Shown here: in pieces, positions 63,989-64,000 of the stretch
Position numbering within the stretch: the first letter of the stretch is position 1
Layout: each line of letters opens with the position of its first letter
Assembly (NCBI GenBank): GCA_963834135.1
Contig: CAWIAN010000007.1
Location: forward strand, 558,001-622,000
Source of the DNA: Bog-257 sp963834135
GTDB lineage: Bacteria > Acidobacteriota > Terriglobia > Terriglobales > Acidobacteriaceae
Reading direction: 5' to 3'
DNA length: 64,000 bases
The notes under the pieces: generated by a model
Told to the model about the DNA's origin: nothing
What the model saw: only the letters and a program-made list of their open reading frames with translations
Database searches by the model: none
Position numbers and translations under genes: made by a program

Positions 63989-64000
63989 CTACGGAGCGAA
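63989..64000 (-). CDS. 3' end of a further tri-module paralogue (gene continues off the right edge)
   Basis: The last 12 bases, CTACGGAGCGAA, read on the minus strand TTC GCT CCG TAG, i.e. F-A-P-stop. All five complete tri-module proteins in this window end in F-A-P with the same TTC/TTT GCx CCG pattern. In the same-strand run of paralogues this is best read as the C-terminus of another member. Only three codons are visible, so this rests on context. Confidence 0.6.
   Translation of the reverse strand, partial: FAP

Overview
The window reads as a moderately GC-rich acidobacterial chromosome (Acidobacteriota, probably Terriglobia). The basis is protein-family content: an Oar-like TonB-dependent receptor with an N-terminal carboxypeptidase-regulatory domain, a winged-helix/Ser-Thr-kinase/PD40-propeller fusion, many GloVer (TIGR03803-type) repeat proteins, an FhlA-like sigma-54 activator, and dispersed short 'CATCCTGAGC...GTCGAAGGACC' repeats. 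The species cannot be named from sequence alone.

Layout. (1) 1-332 is the 3' end of mtgA. (2) 686-39475 is an accessory stretch bounded by two same-orientation copies of ACTTCCCGATGCAGAA. The right copy is the 3' terminus of mnmE, a classic tyrosine-integrase target, and beside it lies a chimeric remnant of an integrase N-terminus joined to a DUF3987 primase. The stretch holds many scars: two tRNA-Arg 3' halves, a sigma-54-activator C-terminus, two beheaded PD40 propellers, a truncated HNH gene, and a decayed CMD/AhpD gene. It also holds working modules: a DUF892/GSP17M/BON stress operon, DUF2252, a GloVer secreted protein, an unknown-TPR gene pair, an Oar-like receptor, a HAF protein, the kinase-propeller fusion, a DM13-DM13-NDH-2 operon, a CMD/ECF-sigma/anti-sigma operon divergent from a GAF-PAS sigma-54 activator, and an alpha/beta-hydrolase/NTF2/cNMP-flavoprotein operon. 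(3) 39458-50876 is core-like: mnmE, clpB, hsp20, an rlmI-type methyltransferase, a membrane-anchored unknown and a large hybrid histidine kinase. (4) 51298-64000 is a same-strand run of large secreted modular proteins (four complete, one entering at the right edge), interrupted by one TIR-domain gene.

How genes may work together. The best-supported circuit is at 27606-31243. A sigma-54-like -24/-12 promoter (29133-29148) faces the CMD/ECF/anti-sigma operon, and three copies of the palindrome ACGA-N4-TCGT (29217-29267) lie between it and the divergent GAF-PAS-AAA+-Fis activator gene. This suggests a sigma-54-to-ECF cascade with a possible redox input; the two DM13 proteins and NDH-2 lie just downstream. 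The second notable system is the family of secreted proteins made of a variable N-terminal part (GloVer, always seven repeats in the five complete GloVer proteins; or HAF), optional InlB-like or IPT modules, and a constant three-module C-terminus. Each C-terminal module has a PCR-x-x-DTR motif, and the proteins end in F-A-P.
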